Below are positions 1 to 8,312 of a stretch of 49,822 nt of DNA, piece by piece. The stretch's first letter is position 1; the number at the start of each line of letters is the position of its first letter. The stretch is from JBQCDV01 sp051960855. Lineage in GTDB: Bacteria > Actinomycetota > Actinomycetes > JAJZTN01. The DNA lies in assembly GCA_051960855.1 (NCBI GenBank), contig JBQCDV010000051.1, forward strand, positions 1 through 49,822, read 5' to 3'. Below the pieces are notes generated by a model, which was given only the letters and a program-made list of their open reading frames with translations, was not told the DNA's origin and searched no databases. The position numbers and the translations under genes are program-made.

Positions 1-852
1 CAGCTCGACGGGCCCGTCGGCGCGCTCCGTGACGGTGAGGGTGCCGCCGGGCACATCCACCCGGTAGGGCACGTCGGCGCTCGCCGACTCCCCGAGGTCT
101 CCGGCGTGGCGCCGGGCGGCGAGCATGGCGGCACAGGCTCCGGTGCCGCAGGAGCGGGTCTCGCCAACACCACGCTCGTGGACGCGGAGCTCGATGTGGC
201 GAGGTTCGACGAAGCGGACGAACTCCACGTTGACCCCGTCGGGGTACACGGTGGTCGGTGTGACCTCCGACGGTGGCAGCGCCGCGCCGGGGGCAGTCAG
301 GTCAGCCAGAGCTACGTCGTTCGGGAGGAAGGCGACGGCGTGCGGGTTGGGCAGCCACGCCGCGGTCGCGGGCAGTGACCCCAACCCGGCGCCGGGCAGC
401 GTGACGACGACTGACCCGACGTCGGGCAGGTCGAACGGGCCCATGTCGACGCTGATGTCGAAGGGCTCGGTGGAATGGACGCGGCAGAGCTTCGTGCCAC
501 CGCGGGTGGCGACCGGGATCGGCTGTCGGGGGTCGGCGAGGCCGGCGCGCACCAGGTAGGCCACGAAGACCCGGACCCCGTTGCCGCACATCTCCGACAG
601 CGAGCCGTCGGCGTTGCGGTAGTCCATGAACCACTCCGCCGGAGCGACACCGGCGTCGTAGCGGGAGTCGGGCGTCGGCGTGTCGGTGTCGAGGCAAGCG
701 GTGTGCACCACCCGCAGGACCCCGTCAGCCCCGAGGCCGGCCCGGCGGTCACAGAGCGCCCGGACCAGGGCCGGCGTCAGGTCCAGGCGGCCTTCGGCGT
801 CGGGGATGACGACGAAGTCGTTCTCGGTGCCATGGCCCTTGAGGAAGTGCAC
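1..852 (-). CDS. dapF: Diaminopimelate epimerase DapF (3' end cut by window)
   Basis: DapF interconverts LL- and meso-diaminopimelate in the cytoplasm, supplying lysine and peptidoglycan synthesis. The 284 codons visible run from a GTG start and are still open at base 1; the family is about 275-290 residues, so only a few residues are missing. Both catalytic cysteine regions are present: MCGNGVR near residue 88 and RSCGTGACAA near residue 235. The N-terminus reads HFLKGHGTENDFV, typical of the family. The GTG start is supported by a TACGCT -10 element exactly 6 nt upstream, the pattern of a leaderless transcript. DapF commonly follows miaA in actinobacteria; here about 5 kb of other genes separates them, so it probably needs this promoter of its own. 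Confidence 0.95.
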   Translation of the reverse strand, partial: MHFLKGHGTENDFVVIPDAEGRLDLTPALVRALCDRRAGLGADGVLRVVHTACLDTDTPTPDSRYDAGVAPAEWFMDYRNADGSLSEMCGNGVRVFVAYLVRAGLADPRQPIPVATRGGTKLCRVHSTEPFDISVDMGPFDLPDVGSVVVTLPGAGLGSLPATAAWLPNPHAVAFLPNDVALADLTAPGAALPPSEVTPTTVYPDGVNVEFVRFVEPRHIELRVHERGVGETRSCGTGACAAMLAARRHAGDLGESASADVPYRVDVPGGTLTVTERADGPVEL

Positions 853-864
853 GCACCCAGCGTA
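853..864 (-). promoter_or_regulatory. Leaderless promoter -10 of dapF
   Basis: On the minus strand TACGCT (864-859) is followed by six bases and then the dapF GTG. A TANNNT hexamer 6-7 nt from the start codon is what an actinobacterial leaderless promoter looks like. No clear -35 is visible. Confidence 0.5.
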
Positions 865-895
865 GGAGGCGCCTCCGACAGGGGACGATGGCGGC

Positions 896-1438
896 GTGGA
901 GCTGCCAGAGGTCCTGCCGACGATCGAGGGCGAGCGGGTGCGCCTGAGGGGGTTCGCGAGCAGCGATATCGGCCTGGTGCTGGAGGCGGCGTCCGACCCG
1001 CTGATCCCCCTCATCACGACCGTGCCGTCGACCCCGGACAGGAGTGAGGCGCTGGCCTATCTGGAACGGCAGCACCAGCGGCTGCGGGACGAAGTGGGCT
1101 ACTCGTTCGCGATCGCCCGCCGTGAGACGGACGAAGCGGTCGGGCAGATCGGGCTGTGGCTGCGCAACCTCGACCAGGCCCGCGCCAGTGTGGGCTACTG
1201 GGTGGTGGCGTCGGCGCGGCGGCAGGGCTACGCCGGTGAGGCGCTCCGGCTGCTGTCGGACTGGGGCCTGACGCTCCCGGGTGTGGAGAGGCTCGAGCTC
1301 TACGTCGAGCCGTGGAACGACGGGTCGTGGCGTGCCGCCGAGCGGGCCGGCTACCGACGCGAGGGGCTGCTGCACAGCTGGCAGCGAGTGGGCGACGAGC
1401 GGCGCGACATGTTCATGTACTCCCGACTGCGGCACTAA
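896..1438 (+). CDS. RimJ/RimL-type GNAT N-acetyltransferase
   Basis: This 180-residue protein has the layout of the RimJ/RimL acetyltransferases, which move acetyl from acetyl-CoA to an amine: an N-terminal strand reading GERVRLRGF, a middle GYWVVASARRQGYAGEA stretch containing the acetyl-CoA pyrophosphate-binding loop (RRQGYAG), and a C-terminal half with WNDGSWRAAERAGYRREG. The substrate cannot be told; the family acts on ribosomal proteins, amino sugars and small molecules. It starts at GTG 896, divergently from dapF with a 43-base gap, and ends 4 bases before the stop of the convergent glycosyltransferase gene. Confidence 0.85.
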   Translation: MELPEVLPTIEGERVRLRGFASSDIGLVLEAASDPLIPLITTVPSTPDRSEALAYLERQHQRLRDEVGYSFAIARRETDEAVGQIGLWLRNLDQARASVGYWVVASARRQGYAGEALRLLSDWGLTLPGVERLELYVEPWNDGSWRAAERAGYRREGLLHSWQRVGDERRDMFMYSRLRH

Positions 1439-1442
1439 CCGG

Positions 1443-2573
1443 TCAGCCGTCGGCGATCTCCATGGCCCGCTTGTACTCCGCCTCGGCACGCGCGAGCACC
1501 AGTGGCCACGACTGCGCCGGCTCGACAGCGGCGTTGTGCGCAGCGATCCCGGCCCGCAGCCCGTGGTCGGTCGCGAGCCTGACGAGGGCGTCGACCATCT
1601 CGGAGTCCGTGCCCGCGAGCAGCCCTTCCTGACCGTCGTGCACGAACTCGCGGATCCCGCTGACGGCCTTGGCCACGACGGGAAGACCGGCGGTGCGGGC
1701 TTCGAGCGCGGCGATACCGAAGGACTCGAGCTCCGCGGGCGCGACATACAGATCGGCCGACCGGTAGAGCTCCCGGATCTCGGTGCGGGTCAGACGCCCG
1801 TGCAAGGTGACCCACGGGGTCATGTCGTGCCGCTCGAGATAGCGCCGCATCTGCGACAGGACCGGCCCGTCCCCGATGACCGACAGCCGCAGGTCGACCG
1901 AGTCCGGCACGAGGCGCCGCACCGCGTGCATCATCCGCAGCAGCGGCAACGGGCGCTTGCGCGGAGCCAGCCGCATCGTTGTCACGACCTCGACGCGGCC
2001 CGGGACGCGGGGCGCGGCCTGCACCTGCCAGAGAGAGGGGTCGATCCCGTTGGGCAGCACACTGACCTCGACCCTCGCTCCGGCGATCCGGCGGATCGGG
2101 GCAGCGGCGACGTCGCTCACGGCGGTCAGTGCGACGGGTGCCTGCGCCCAGGACGTCATCCGGTCCGCGGCGCGGAACGCGAGCTCTGCCGGACCGAGCA
2201 GGCAGTGCCACGTCACAACCGTCGGCAGCCCCATCGCGACAGTCACGCGGGCCGCGTCCACCGCAAACGGCGAGACCACTCCGGCGTGCACGTGCGCCAC
2301 GTCGACGCCCGCCTCCGTGAGGATCCTGCGGATCGCCTTGGGCGCGCGGGGGTTCACGGGCAGCTGAAACGGCATCCGCGCCGCCAGCCGGTGCACCGGG
2401 ACACCGTCGACCACGTCCACGACGCCGTGTCGCTCCCCCTCCGGCCCCGGCGTGGCTGTCAGCACCAGCACGTCGTGCCCCGCTGCCCGCTGGCGGGTCG
2501 CGACGTCGTGCACCTGCACCTCAATGCCCCCCAGCCGCGGCAGGTAGCAGTCGGTCAGGTGAGCGATCCTCAC
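1443..2573 (-). CDS. GT4-family glycosyltransferase
   Basis: This 376-residue protein is a retaining GT-B glycosyltransferase of family GT4. The N-terminal domain opens with a short beta strand and the glycine-rich loop PRLGGIEVQV (residues 12-21), typical of the acceptor side. The C-terminal nucleotide-sugar domain carries the E-x7-E signature at Glu283 and Glu291 (ESFGIAALE). The family includes PimB and MshA, which act on inositol lipids and inositol phosphate, but I cannot assign the substrate. The GTG start has a GAGGA Shine-Dalgarno 7 nt upstream, and a TACGCT -10 lies at 2603-2598. It is divergent from the PIG-L deacetylase gene; glycosyl transfer followed by de-N-acetylation is a known two-step logic in mycothiol and GPI synthesis. 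Confidence 0.88.
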   Translation of the reverse strand: MRIAHLTDCYLPRLGGIEVQVHDVATRQRAAGHDVLVLTATPGPEGERHGVVDVVDGVPVHRLAARMPFQLPVNPRAPKAIRRILTEAGVDVAHVHAGVVSPFAVDAARVTVAMGLPTVVTWHCLLGPAELAFRAADRMTSWAQAPVALTAVSDVAAAPIRRIAGARVEVSVLPNGIDPSLWQVQAAPRVPGRVEVVTTMRLAPRKRPLPLLRMMHAVRRLVPDSVDLRLSVIGDGPVLSQMRRYLERHDMTPWVTLHGRLTRTEIRELYRSADLYVAPAELESFGIAALEARTAGLPVVAKAVSGIREFVHDGQEGLLAGTDSEMVDALVRLATDHGLRAGIAAHNAAVEPAQSWPLVLARAEAEYKRAMEIADG

Positions 2574-2680
2574 GGTCGTGTCCTCACAGTGCTCGCCAGC
2601 GTAGGACAGGCCACCGGGCCGCCTCGCCCGTTCCGCCGCCTCGCCCGTTCACACAGCGGCATGGGGCAGGATTTCGGGTT

Positions 2681-3559
2681 GTGCCGCACACCGTCGTCGC
2701 CTTCCATGCGCATCCCGACGACGAAGCCCTGCTCACCGCCGGCACGATGGCCCGCCTCGCCGCCGAAGGACACCGCGTCGTCCTCGTGGTTGCCACCGAC
2801 GGCGCCGCCGGACTCACCTCCTCCGCCCTGGTCCAGGACCTTGCCGAACGCCGTCGTCACGAGCTGGCCTCCAGCGCCAACGTGCTCGGCGTGGCGCGGG
2901 TGGTCGACCTCGGTTACGGCGACAGCGGTCTGGACGGCGAGGGCACCAGCAGCACGACAGGTGAGGCAAGCACCGGGGAGGACGGCGACGGCGGGACGGC
3001 CGCGCGGACGCCGTTCGCGAAGGTCGACCGCGAGGCAGCCGCCGCGAAGCTCGCCGACGTGCTGCGCGAGGAGCGCGCGGACGTGCTGCTGACGTACGAC
3101 CCCAGCGGCGGCTACGGCCATCCCGACCATGTCCAGGTGCACCGCGTCGGGCTGCGGGGCGCCGAGCTCGCCGCCACACCGGTCGTGCTCGAGGCGACCG
3201 TCGACCGTGACCTGGTGCTGCGGGCCCTGCGGCTGGCGCAGCGCTTCTACCGCTTCCCCGCGGAGTTCGACGCCAGCAGCTTCGAGCGCTCCTACCTCCC
3301 GCGCAGCGAGATCACCCACCGCGTCAGCGTCTGGCGTCACGCCGGTGCCAAGCGAGCGTCGATGGCGGCCCACGCGAGCCAGGCAGCCGCCGACGGCGCG
3401 GACCGGACGCTGGCGGCGTTCCTGCGCATTCCGCGGCCGGTCTACGACGTGGTCTTCGGCCGGGAGTGGTACCGGCAGGTCCGCCCGGCGTATCGGGGAA
3501 CGGTGACGGGTGACGTCTTCGCCGGTCTTGCCGACGGGCGTGGCGAGGACCTCCGGTGA
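2681..3559 (+). CDS. PIG-L / MshB-family deacetylase
   Basis: Zinc-dependent N-deacetylase of the PIG-L/LmbE family, which removes acetyl from GlcNAc-type substrates. The N-terminal AHPDDE motif (residues 10-15, zinc ligands His11 and Asp14) and the later GHPDH motif (146-150, ligand His150) are both intact. Length (292 residues) is near that of MshB. An acidic Gly/Ser/Thr-rich insert of about 25 residues (roughly 84-108) interrupts the fold between the two metal motifs and is probably a surface loop. The start is GTG 2681. The last codons overlap the GTG of the next gene by 4 bases, so it is translationally coupled to a membrane protein, which suggests a membrane-linked substrate rather than soluble mycothiol. 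This could still be an MshB paralogue. Confidence 0.87.
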   Translation: MPHTVVAFHAHPDDEALLTAGTMARLAAEGHRVVLVVATDGAAGLTSSALVQDLAERRRHELASSANVLGVARVVDLGYGDSGLDGEGTSSTTGEASTGEDGDGGTAARTPFAKVDREAAAAKLADVLREERADVLLTYDPSGGYGHPDHVQVHRVGLRGAELAATPVVLEATVDRDLVLRALRLAQRFYRFPAEFDASSFERSYLPRSEITHRVSVWRHAGAKRASMAAHASQAAADGADRTLAAFLRIPRPVYDVVFGREWYRQVRPAYRGTVTGDVFAGLADGRGEDLR

Positions 3560-4605
3560 GCACCGCGGACGAGGCCGATGCCCGCGGCACGTCGACCGGA
3601 CGGCGCTGGAAGGCCGGGATCCAAGCCGTCGTCGGCATCGGGATCGCGGTCGCACTCATCGCCTTCGCCCTGCCCAAGGTCACCGGGACGTCCTGGCACG
3701 ACACCGCGCAGGCCTTCGAGCGGGTGACGTGGTGGCAGGCCGTCGGGATGTTCGGGCTGCTGCTGTCGGCGATGTGGAGCTACACGTTCGTGCTGACCGG
3801 GTCCCTGCCCGGCCTGACGCACGTGCGCGCCCTGATGCTCAACCTCGCGGGCTCCTCGGTGTCGAACCTGCTGCCCTTCGGCGGGGCCCTCGGTGTCGCA
3901 GTCACCTACGCGATGGCCCGCTCGTGGGGCTTCAGCACGGCGGCCGTCGCCCTGTCCACGGTGGTCAGCGGCCTCTGGAACGTCATGGCGAAGCTCGCCA
4001 TGCCTGCTCTGGGGCTGGGAGCCCTGGCCGTGAGCGGCGAGCTCGTCCGCGAGCGGGTCGTGGCCGCGGCCGTCACCGGGTCGGTGCTGACGATTGTCGT
4101 GCTGGCTGCCTTCGTCACCGTGCTCGCCAGCGAGCGCGCGGCCCTGGCGATCGGGCGGGGCGTGTCCAGGGCCGGAACGGCGGTGCTCCGGCTAGCGCGG
4201 TCCCGTCGCGAGCTGCACTGGGACGCGGCCGTCGTCGACCTCCGGCACCGCACCCGCGAGCTGGTCGGCAGCGGCTGGGTGTCGATGACGGGCGGGATGC
4301 TCGGCTTCGTCGTCATCTACGCCGTGCTGTTCTGGGCGTGCCTGCGCGTCGTGGGGGCGTCGCCGGCTCTGCCCGAGGTCTTCGCGGCCTACACGCTGGG
4401 GCGGCTGCTGACGTCTGTCGTCGTCACCCCCGGCGGCGTCGGGATCTCGGAGACCGGTGCGGCGGCCCTGCTCGTGGCCCTCGGCACCCCAGCCGCCCCG
4501 GCGACCGCGGGAGTGCTGCTGTTCGCCTTCTACGTGCACATCCTCGAGATCCCGCTCGGCGCACTGGGGTGGGCCGGCTGGCTGGTCACCCGCCGCAGGC
4601 GTTAG
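3556..4605 (+). CDS. Flippase-like membrane protein (LPG synthase TM / UPF0104 family)
   Basis: A 349-residue polytopic membrane protein with about eight hydrophobic segments, resembling the transmembrane part of lysylphosphatidylglycerol synthases (MprF flippase domain, UPF0104/AglD-like). The family signature VVVTPGGVGISETG lies near residue 290, and the SVSNLLPFGGALG stretch near residue 95 is also typical. The catalytic aminoacyl-transferase domain of full MprF is absent, so a lipid translocation or lipid-glycosylation accessory role is the usual inference. It overlaps the PIG-L gene by GTGA. An 8-bp hairpin follows 24 bases downstream. Confidence 0.82.
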   Translation: MSTADEADARGTSTGRRWKAGIQAVVGIGIAVALIAFALPKVTGTSWHDTAQAFERVTWWQAVGMFGLLLSAMWSYTFVLTGSLPGLTHVRALMLNLAGSSVSNLLPFGGALGVAVTYAMARSWGFSTAAVALSTVVSGLWNVMAKLAMPALGLGALAVSGELVRERVVAAAVTGSVLTIVVLAAFVTVLASERAALAIGRGVSRAGTAVLRLARSRRELHWDAAVVDLRHRTRELVGSGWVSMTGGMLGFVVIYAVLFWACLRVVGASPALPEVFAAYTLGRLLTSVVVTPGGVGISETGAAALLVALGTPAAPATAGVLLFAFYVHILEIPLGALGWAGWLVTRRRR

Positions 4606-4628
4606 GCACCGGCAAAAGTTCGCCCCGA

Positions 4629-4647
4629 CCTGGCCGCTGCGGCCGGG
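4629..4647 (+). terminator. GC-rich hairpin after the flippase-like gene
   Basis: CCTGGCCG and CGGCCGGG form an 8-bp stem (one T-G wobble) around a CTG loop, 24 bases after the stop codon. No T tract follows, so this may be a weak or factor-dependent terminator. The rest of the 157-base gap before the esterase gene shows nothing else clear. Confidence 0.35.
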
Positions 4648-4762
4648 TTCGCGGCGCCTGCCGGCTCTCGTGCGCGTTCACTCGATGACGCCACTTCCGC
4701 CACCATGCCTGCGCACGGACCTCGGAGTGACGCCCGTGCTCACCGTCGGACCGGAGACCCAG

Positions 4763-6058
4763 ATGCCGCTGCTCGGCGCGCCCTTGCTCATCGCCCTTGG
4801 CGCCCTGGCGATCCTCGCGCCGCTCGCGACCGCGCTGCTCTGGTCACGCCTGCGCGGCCCACGCGCGGTGCGCGCCCTCTCACGCGCCGGCCTGCTCCTC
4901 ACCACCCAGCTGACCGCCGTGCTCCTGGTCGCGGCGGCACTGAACAACTACGGCGACTTCTACGCGACGTGGTCCGAACTTCTCGGCACCGCCGGCACGC
5001 CGACCGCGCCCATCGTGGCCGTGGGAGGGGGCACTGCCGGCGGTGGCGCTCCCGGACAGGCCAGCGGGAGGGCACCTGGCGCGACAGCCGGTGCATCTGG
5101 TGCGGGCGGCCTGCGCATCACCGGCGCAGCCGCGGCGGACGCCCGAGGCGGGCTGCTGGACCTCGGCCAGTTCGGCCACACCAGTCCCGCCCTCTTCGCA
5201 AAGCTCGGCGAGGTGCGTCATGTCTACCTCGTGGGGCGCAGCAGCGGCCTCGCCGAGGACGCCTACGTCTACCTCCCGCCCCAGTACTTCCAGTCCGCAT
5301 ACCGCTTCGAGCACTTCCCGGCCGCGGAAGTCTTCACCGGATACCCCGGCGACGCGCTCGCCCTGCCAGCGAAGCTGCACTACCCGCAGATCGAGCGCAG
5401 CCTCGTGGCCGCGCACAAGACGAACCCGTTCGTCCTCGTCATGCTGCGGCCCGCGGTCGCGTTCCCCCATGACAGCGAGTGCTACAACGTCCCTCACGGG
5501 CCCCAATCCGAGACCTACTTCTCGCACGACGTCGTCTACGACATCGCCGACCACTACCGCGTCATGCCCTACGCGTGGGGCGCCATGGGCGACTCGACGG
5601 GCGGCTGGTGCTCCTTCTGGCTGTCCTTCTCCCACCCCGACCAGTTCGTAGCCGCAGTGTCGATGTCGGGGTACTTCCACCCCCTGCAGGACTTCACCAC
5701 CGGCGACCTGTTCGGCGGCAATCCCACCCTGGAGAAGCGAGAGAACCCCGAATCCCTCATGGCCGACGGCACGGTCCCCAACATCGCGGTGCTCGCGACC
5801 GTCGGTCGCGACGAGGGCGGTCCCTACGGCTACGCCGACCTGCTGCGGCTCGAGCAGCTGCGACGGCCGCCGCTGCAGCTCGACACCCTCGTGCTGCCTA
5901 ACTCCGGGCACAACCTGCAGGCCTGGCAGGCCCAGCTGCCCGCCGACCTCGGCTGGCTCGGGCAGCACATCGCCGGTGCCTTCAACAACCGCCCAGGCGG
6001 GACTTACGCGACGCCGAGCACCCCGAGCACTCGCTCCACCAGCGCCTCGGCGTCGTAG
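4763..6058 (+). CDS. Membrane-anchored esterase, alpha/beta hydrolase (esterase D / Ag85-like)
   Basis: Predicted 431 residues. Two hydrophobic segments (about 3-27 and 44-60) anchor it; then comes a Gly/Ala-rich linker (about 90-130) and an extracytoplasmic hydrolase domain. The putative triad is Ser278 in GDSTGG, Asp350 in GRDEGG and His383 in NSGHNL. The fold resembles putative esterases such as antigen 85 mycolyltransferases and esterase D, so it may hydrolyse or transfer acyl groups on envelope glycolipids or polysaccharide. I chose ATG 4763 because GGAG lies 6 nt upstream; GTG 4736 and ATG 4685 are in-frame alternatives. Its last 55 bases overlap the 3' end of miaA on the opposite strand. 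Confidence 0.8.
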   Translation: MPLLGAPLLIALGALAILAPLATALLWSRLRGPRAVRALSRAGLLLTTQLTAVLLVAAALNNYGDFYATWSELLGTAGTPTAPIVAVGGGTAGGGAPGQASGRAPGATAGASGAGGLRITGAAAADARGGLLDLGQFGHTSPALFAKLGEVRHVYLVGRSSGLAEDAYVYLPPQYFQSAYRFEHFPAAEVFTGYPGDALALPAKLHYPQIERSLVAAHKTNPFVLVMLRPAVAFPHDSECYNVPHGPQSETYFSHDVVYDIADHYRVMPYAWGAMGDSTGGWCSFWLSFSHPDQFVAAVSMSGYFHPLQDFTTGDLFGGNPTLEKRENPESLMADGTVPNIAVLATVGRDEGGPYGYADLLRLEQLRRPPLQLDTLVLPNSGHNLQAWQAQLPADLGWLGQHIAGAFNNRPGGTYATPSTPSTRSTSASAS

Positions 6059-6912
6059 GGCAGCCACACGATGCGCGGGTCACGGCGGAACCACGACTCC
6101 TGCCGGCGGGCGAACCTCCGCGTCGCTCGGACCGTCTCATCACGCGCCTGCTCCTCCGACCACTCCCCGTCGAGGTAGCGCAGGACCTGGGCGTAGCCCA
6201 GGGCCCGGGAAGCGGTCCGGCCCTCCCGAAGTCCCTGCGCGGCAAGGCTTTCCACCTCGGCGACGAGCCCCGCCTCCCACATCCGGTCCACCCGCTGCTC
6301 GATCCGTGCGTCCAGCTCCGGTCGAGGCACCGCCAACCCGACCTGAACGGCGCTGCGGTAGTACTGCGGCGTGGGCAACGTGGCAGTGAAGGGCCGACCG
6401 GTGATCTGGACGACCTCCAGCGCCCGGACGATCCGTCGGCCGTTGCTGGGCAGGATGTCGGCGGCCGCCCGCGGGTCCACGGCGACGAGACGGGCGTGCA
6501 GCGCCTCGGGTCCCAGCTCGTCGTGCTCCTCCTCCAGCCGCGCGCGCACGTCCGGGTCGGTCCCAGGGAAGTCGATGTCATCGAGCGCGCCGCGGAGGTA
6601 GAGACCGCTGCCCCCGACGAGCACCGGGACGTGGCCGCGGGCAATGATGCTCTCCATCGCCTCCCGGGCCAGCTGCTGGTACTCGGCCACGGTCGCCGTC
6701 GCGGTCACGTCGAGGATGTCGAGCAGATGGTGCGGGATCCCTCGGCGTTCGCCCTCGGTCAGCTTCGCGGTGCCGATGTCCATGCCGCGGTAGAGCTGCA
6801 TGCTGTCGGCATTGACAACCTCTCCCCGGAGCGTGAGGGCCAGCTCCACTCCGAGGTCGGACTTCCCGCTCGCGGTGGGGCCGACGACAGCCAGCACCGG
6901 CACGTCAGCCAT
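6004..6912 (-). CDS. miaA: tRNA dimethylallyltransferase MiaA
   Basis: MiaA adds a dimethylallyl group to N6 of A37 in tRNAs that read UNN codons; MiaB then methylthiolates the product. The 302-residue length is typical. The P-loop GPTASGKS lies at residues 11-18, followed by the DSMQLYRGMDIGTAK region near residue 40 and the GGSGLYLRG region near residue 100. Its ATG lies inside the last codons of the LigB-like gene (8-base overlap), so it is cotranscribed with miaB upstream. In related genomes dapF usually comes next; here a convergent esterase gene occupies that place. Confidence 0.96.
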   Translation of the reverse strand: MADVPVLAVVGPTASGKSDLGVELALTLRGEVVNADSMQLYRGMDIGTAKLTEGERRGIPHHLLDILDVTATATVAEYQQLAREAMESIIARGHVPVLVGGSGLYLRGALDDIDFPGTDPDVRARLEEEHDELGPEALHARLVAVDPRAAADILPSNGRRIVRALEVVQITGRPFTATLPTPQYYRSAVQVGLAVPRPELDARIEQRVDRMWEAGLVAEVESLAAQGLREGRTASRALGYAQVLRYLDGEWSEEQARDETVRATRRFARRQESWFRRDPRIVWLPYDAEALVERVLGVLGVA

Positions 6913-7588
6913 CGCGTCGCTCCGACGTCCACAGTGCAGCGAAGTAGCCGACGCCGTAGGGCGCCTCGTAGTGCAGGCACCGGCCGTCGAGCGCGCTGTC
7001 GTCGAGCCCGCTGCCGTCCAGCCCGATGCCGTACTGACCCGAGTCGACGAGCAGCTCCAGCAACGGTGCCACCGTCGCTGCCTGTCGCAGGCCCCGCTCG
7101 GACTCCACCCGCTGCAACTGGAGGAGCGGTCCTGTCATGGCTGCCTGCAGGTCGGCGTCGTAGGTGGAGGCGTCATCGTCAAAGCCACCGGGGCCGCCCT
7201 CCCGGTGCCGCATGCTGCCGTCGCCCACGAGAAGCACAGCCACGCGGTGGACGCCTTCCGCAACCTGGAGCTGCGGCGCATCGGCTGCCGACGACAGCGC
7301 GAGGCGCATCACGTCACCTTCGTGTCCGCGCGACACTAACCCCTGCACCAGCCACGCTACGACGTCGCGCGGTAGACCCTCGACAACGTCCAGCCCGAAC
7401 GCCGCCAGGTGCGGCTGCTCGCCGTTCGTCGCGATCACCACGAGGTCGGCGCGCGAGTCGGCGATGCCCTGCAGCACGTGCCCGACAGCCTGGCGGAGGC
7501 CGGCCAGCTCGGCCACCGACCCGCCGGCGACGACGGGGACAAGGAGCGGTGTCGACGGCACGACTCCTGCGGCGACGAGTCGGCTCAT
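6905..7588 (-). CDS. Class III extradiol dioxygenase-like (LigB/MEMO-fold) protein
   Basis: A 227-residue protein of the kind usually annotated in actinobacteria as class III extradiol dioxygenase subunit B-like, found between miaB and miaA. The N-terminus AAGVVPSTPLLVPVVAGG matches the first strand and loop of the fold, and VLLVGDGSMRHREGGPG lies in the middle. I see no N-terminal His at the place where true extradiol dioxygenases bind iron, so ring-cleavage activity is doubtful. Its conserved position suggests a role linked to tRNA modification, but this is only inference. The ATG at 7588 is the first reasonable start after the upstream stop, 34 bases away. Confidence 0.7.
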   Translation of the reverse strand: MSRLVAAGVVPSTPLLVPVVAGGSVAELAGLRQAVGHVLQGIADSRADLVVIATNGEQPHLAAFGLDVVEGLPRDVVAWLVQGLVSRGHEGDVMRLALSSAADAPQLQVAEGVHRVAVLLVGDGSMRHREGGPGGFDDDASTYDADLQAAMTGPLLQLQRVESERGLRQAATVAPLLELLVDSGQYGIGLDGSGLDDSALDGRCLHYEAPYGVGYFAALWTSERRDG

Positions 7589-7622
7589 GCGGTGGTTGCC
7601 ATGCGACCGGACGGAGGCGCGG

Positions 7623-8312
7623 CTACTGGCATGCGACCGCGGCGCGGTCGAGGGAGTCGGCCGTCGCGAGCAGTCGGGCTCCGAGCAGTGCCTCGCTCCA
7701 GGCGTGGTCCTGAGCACGCACCGCCTGGGGCCCGTCCCCGGTCTCCACGGAGTCGCGACCGAGCGCGCCGCGGCCGGCCGCCAACACGCGGGCGAGAGCA
7801 GCGGCCCGGTGCAAGGCGGTCGCCAAGTCACGCGCGATGGCTCCGCGGACGAGGTCGTCGCCGAGGTCTGTGACTTCCCGCGGCGTGAGGTGGTCCCCGA
7901 CCCCGGCGACGCTGGCGGCCACCTCCGCGTGACGGCACCCCGCGGCGGCTAGGGCACCGACCTCGCTGGGACGGGAGTGGCACCAGGCGCGCAGTGCGTA
8001 GAGCGCCCACAGCGCCGACGGCAGCGTGCCGGGCTCACCGCGAGCCCACATCGAGGCAACCGTGTCGAGCCCGATCTCCTCCGGCAGATGGACGAGGCGC
8101 TCGATGTCAGCGGTGTCACCGTGACCGGCAGCCACGAGGCGCGCCGCGCTCTGCTCGGCGGCCTCGAGCCCGGCCAGGGGGTCGAAGGTCGTCTCGGGCG
8201 CGGGCGGATTGGCGCGCAGCACGGGACGGCGCTTCGGCTCGTGAGGCGACTGACGGTAGGGCTCGTCGGAGCCGTCCGCCGCCCAGCCCGTGCCGTCGCT
8301 GCGGCTCGTCAT
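7623..8312 (-). CDS. Conserved actinobacterial protein of unknown function in the mia operon
   Basis: I do not recognise a domain. The 229-residue protein is soluble, with a charged, Pro-rich N-terminal tail of about 40 residues and a mostly helical, Ala-rich body containing LPSALWALYALRAWCHSRP near residue 100. It has no signal peptide or membrane segment. Its start codon overlaps the miaB stop by ATGA, so it is translationally coupled to miaB. As far as I recall, a protein of this size is often found here in related genomes. Confidence 0.7.
   Translation of the reverse strand: MTSRSDGTGWAADGSDEPYRQSPHEPKRRPVLRANPPAPETTFDPLAGLEAAEQSAARLVAAGHGDTADIERLVHLPEEIGLDTVASMWARGEPGTLPSALWALYALRAWCHSRPSEVGALAAAGCRHAEVAASVAGVGDHLTPREVTDLGDDLVRGAIARDLATALHRAAALARVLAAGRGALGRDSVETGDGPQAVRAQDHAWSEALLGARLLATADSLDRAAVACQ

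Noticed and set aside
1281..3092. A 603-codon open frame on the plus strand across the glycosyltransferase region
   Set aside because: It runs antisense to the GT4 gene and out of frame with the PIG-L gene; its product is Arg/Pro/Gly-rich without motifs, as expected for a shadow in high-GC DNA.
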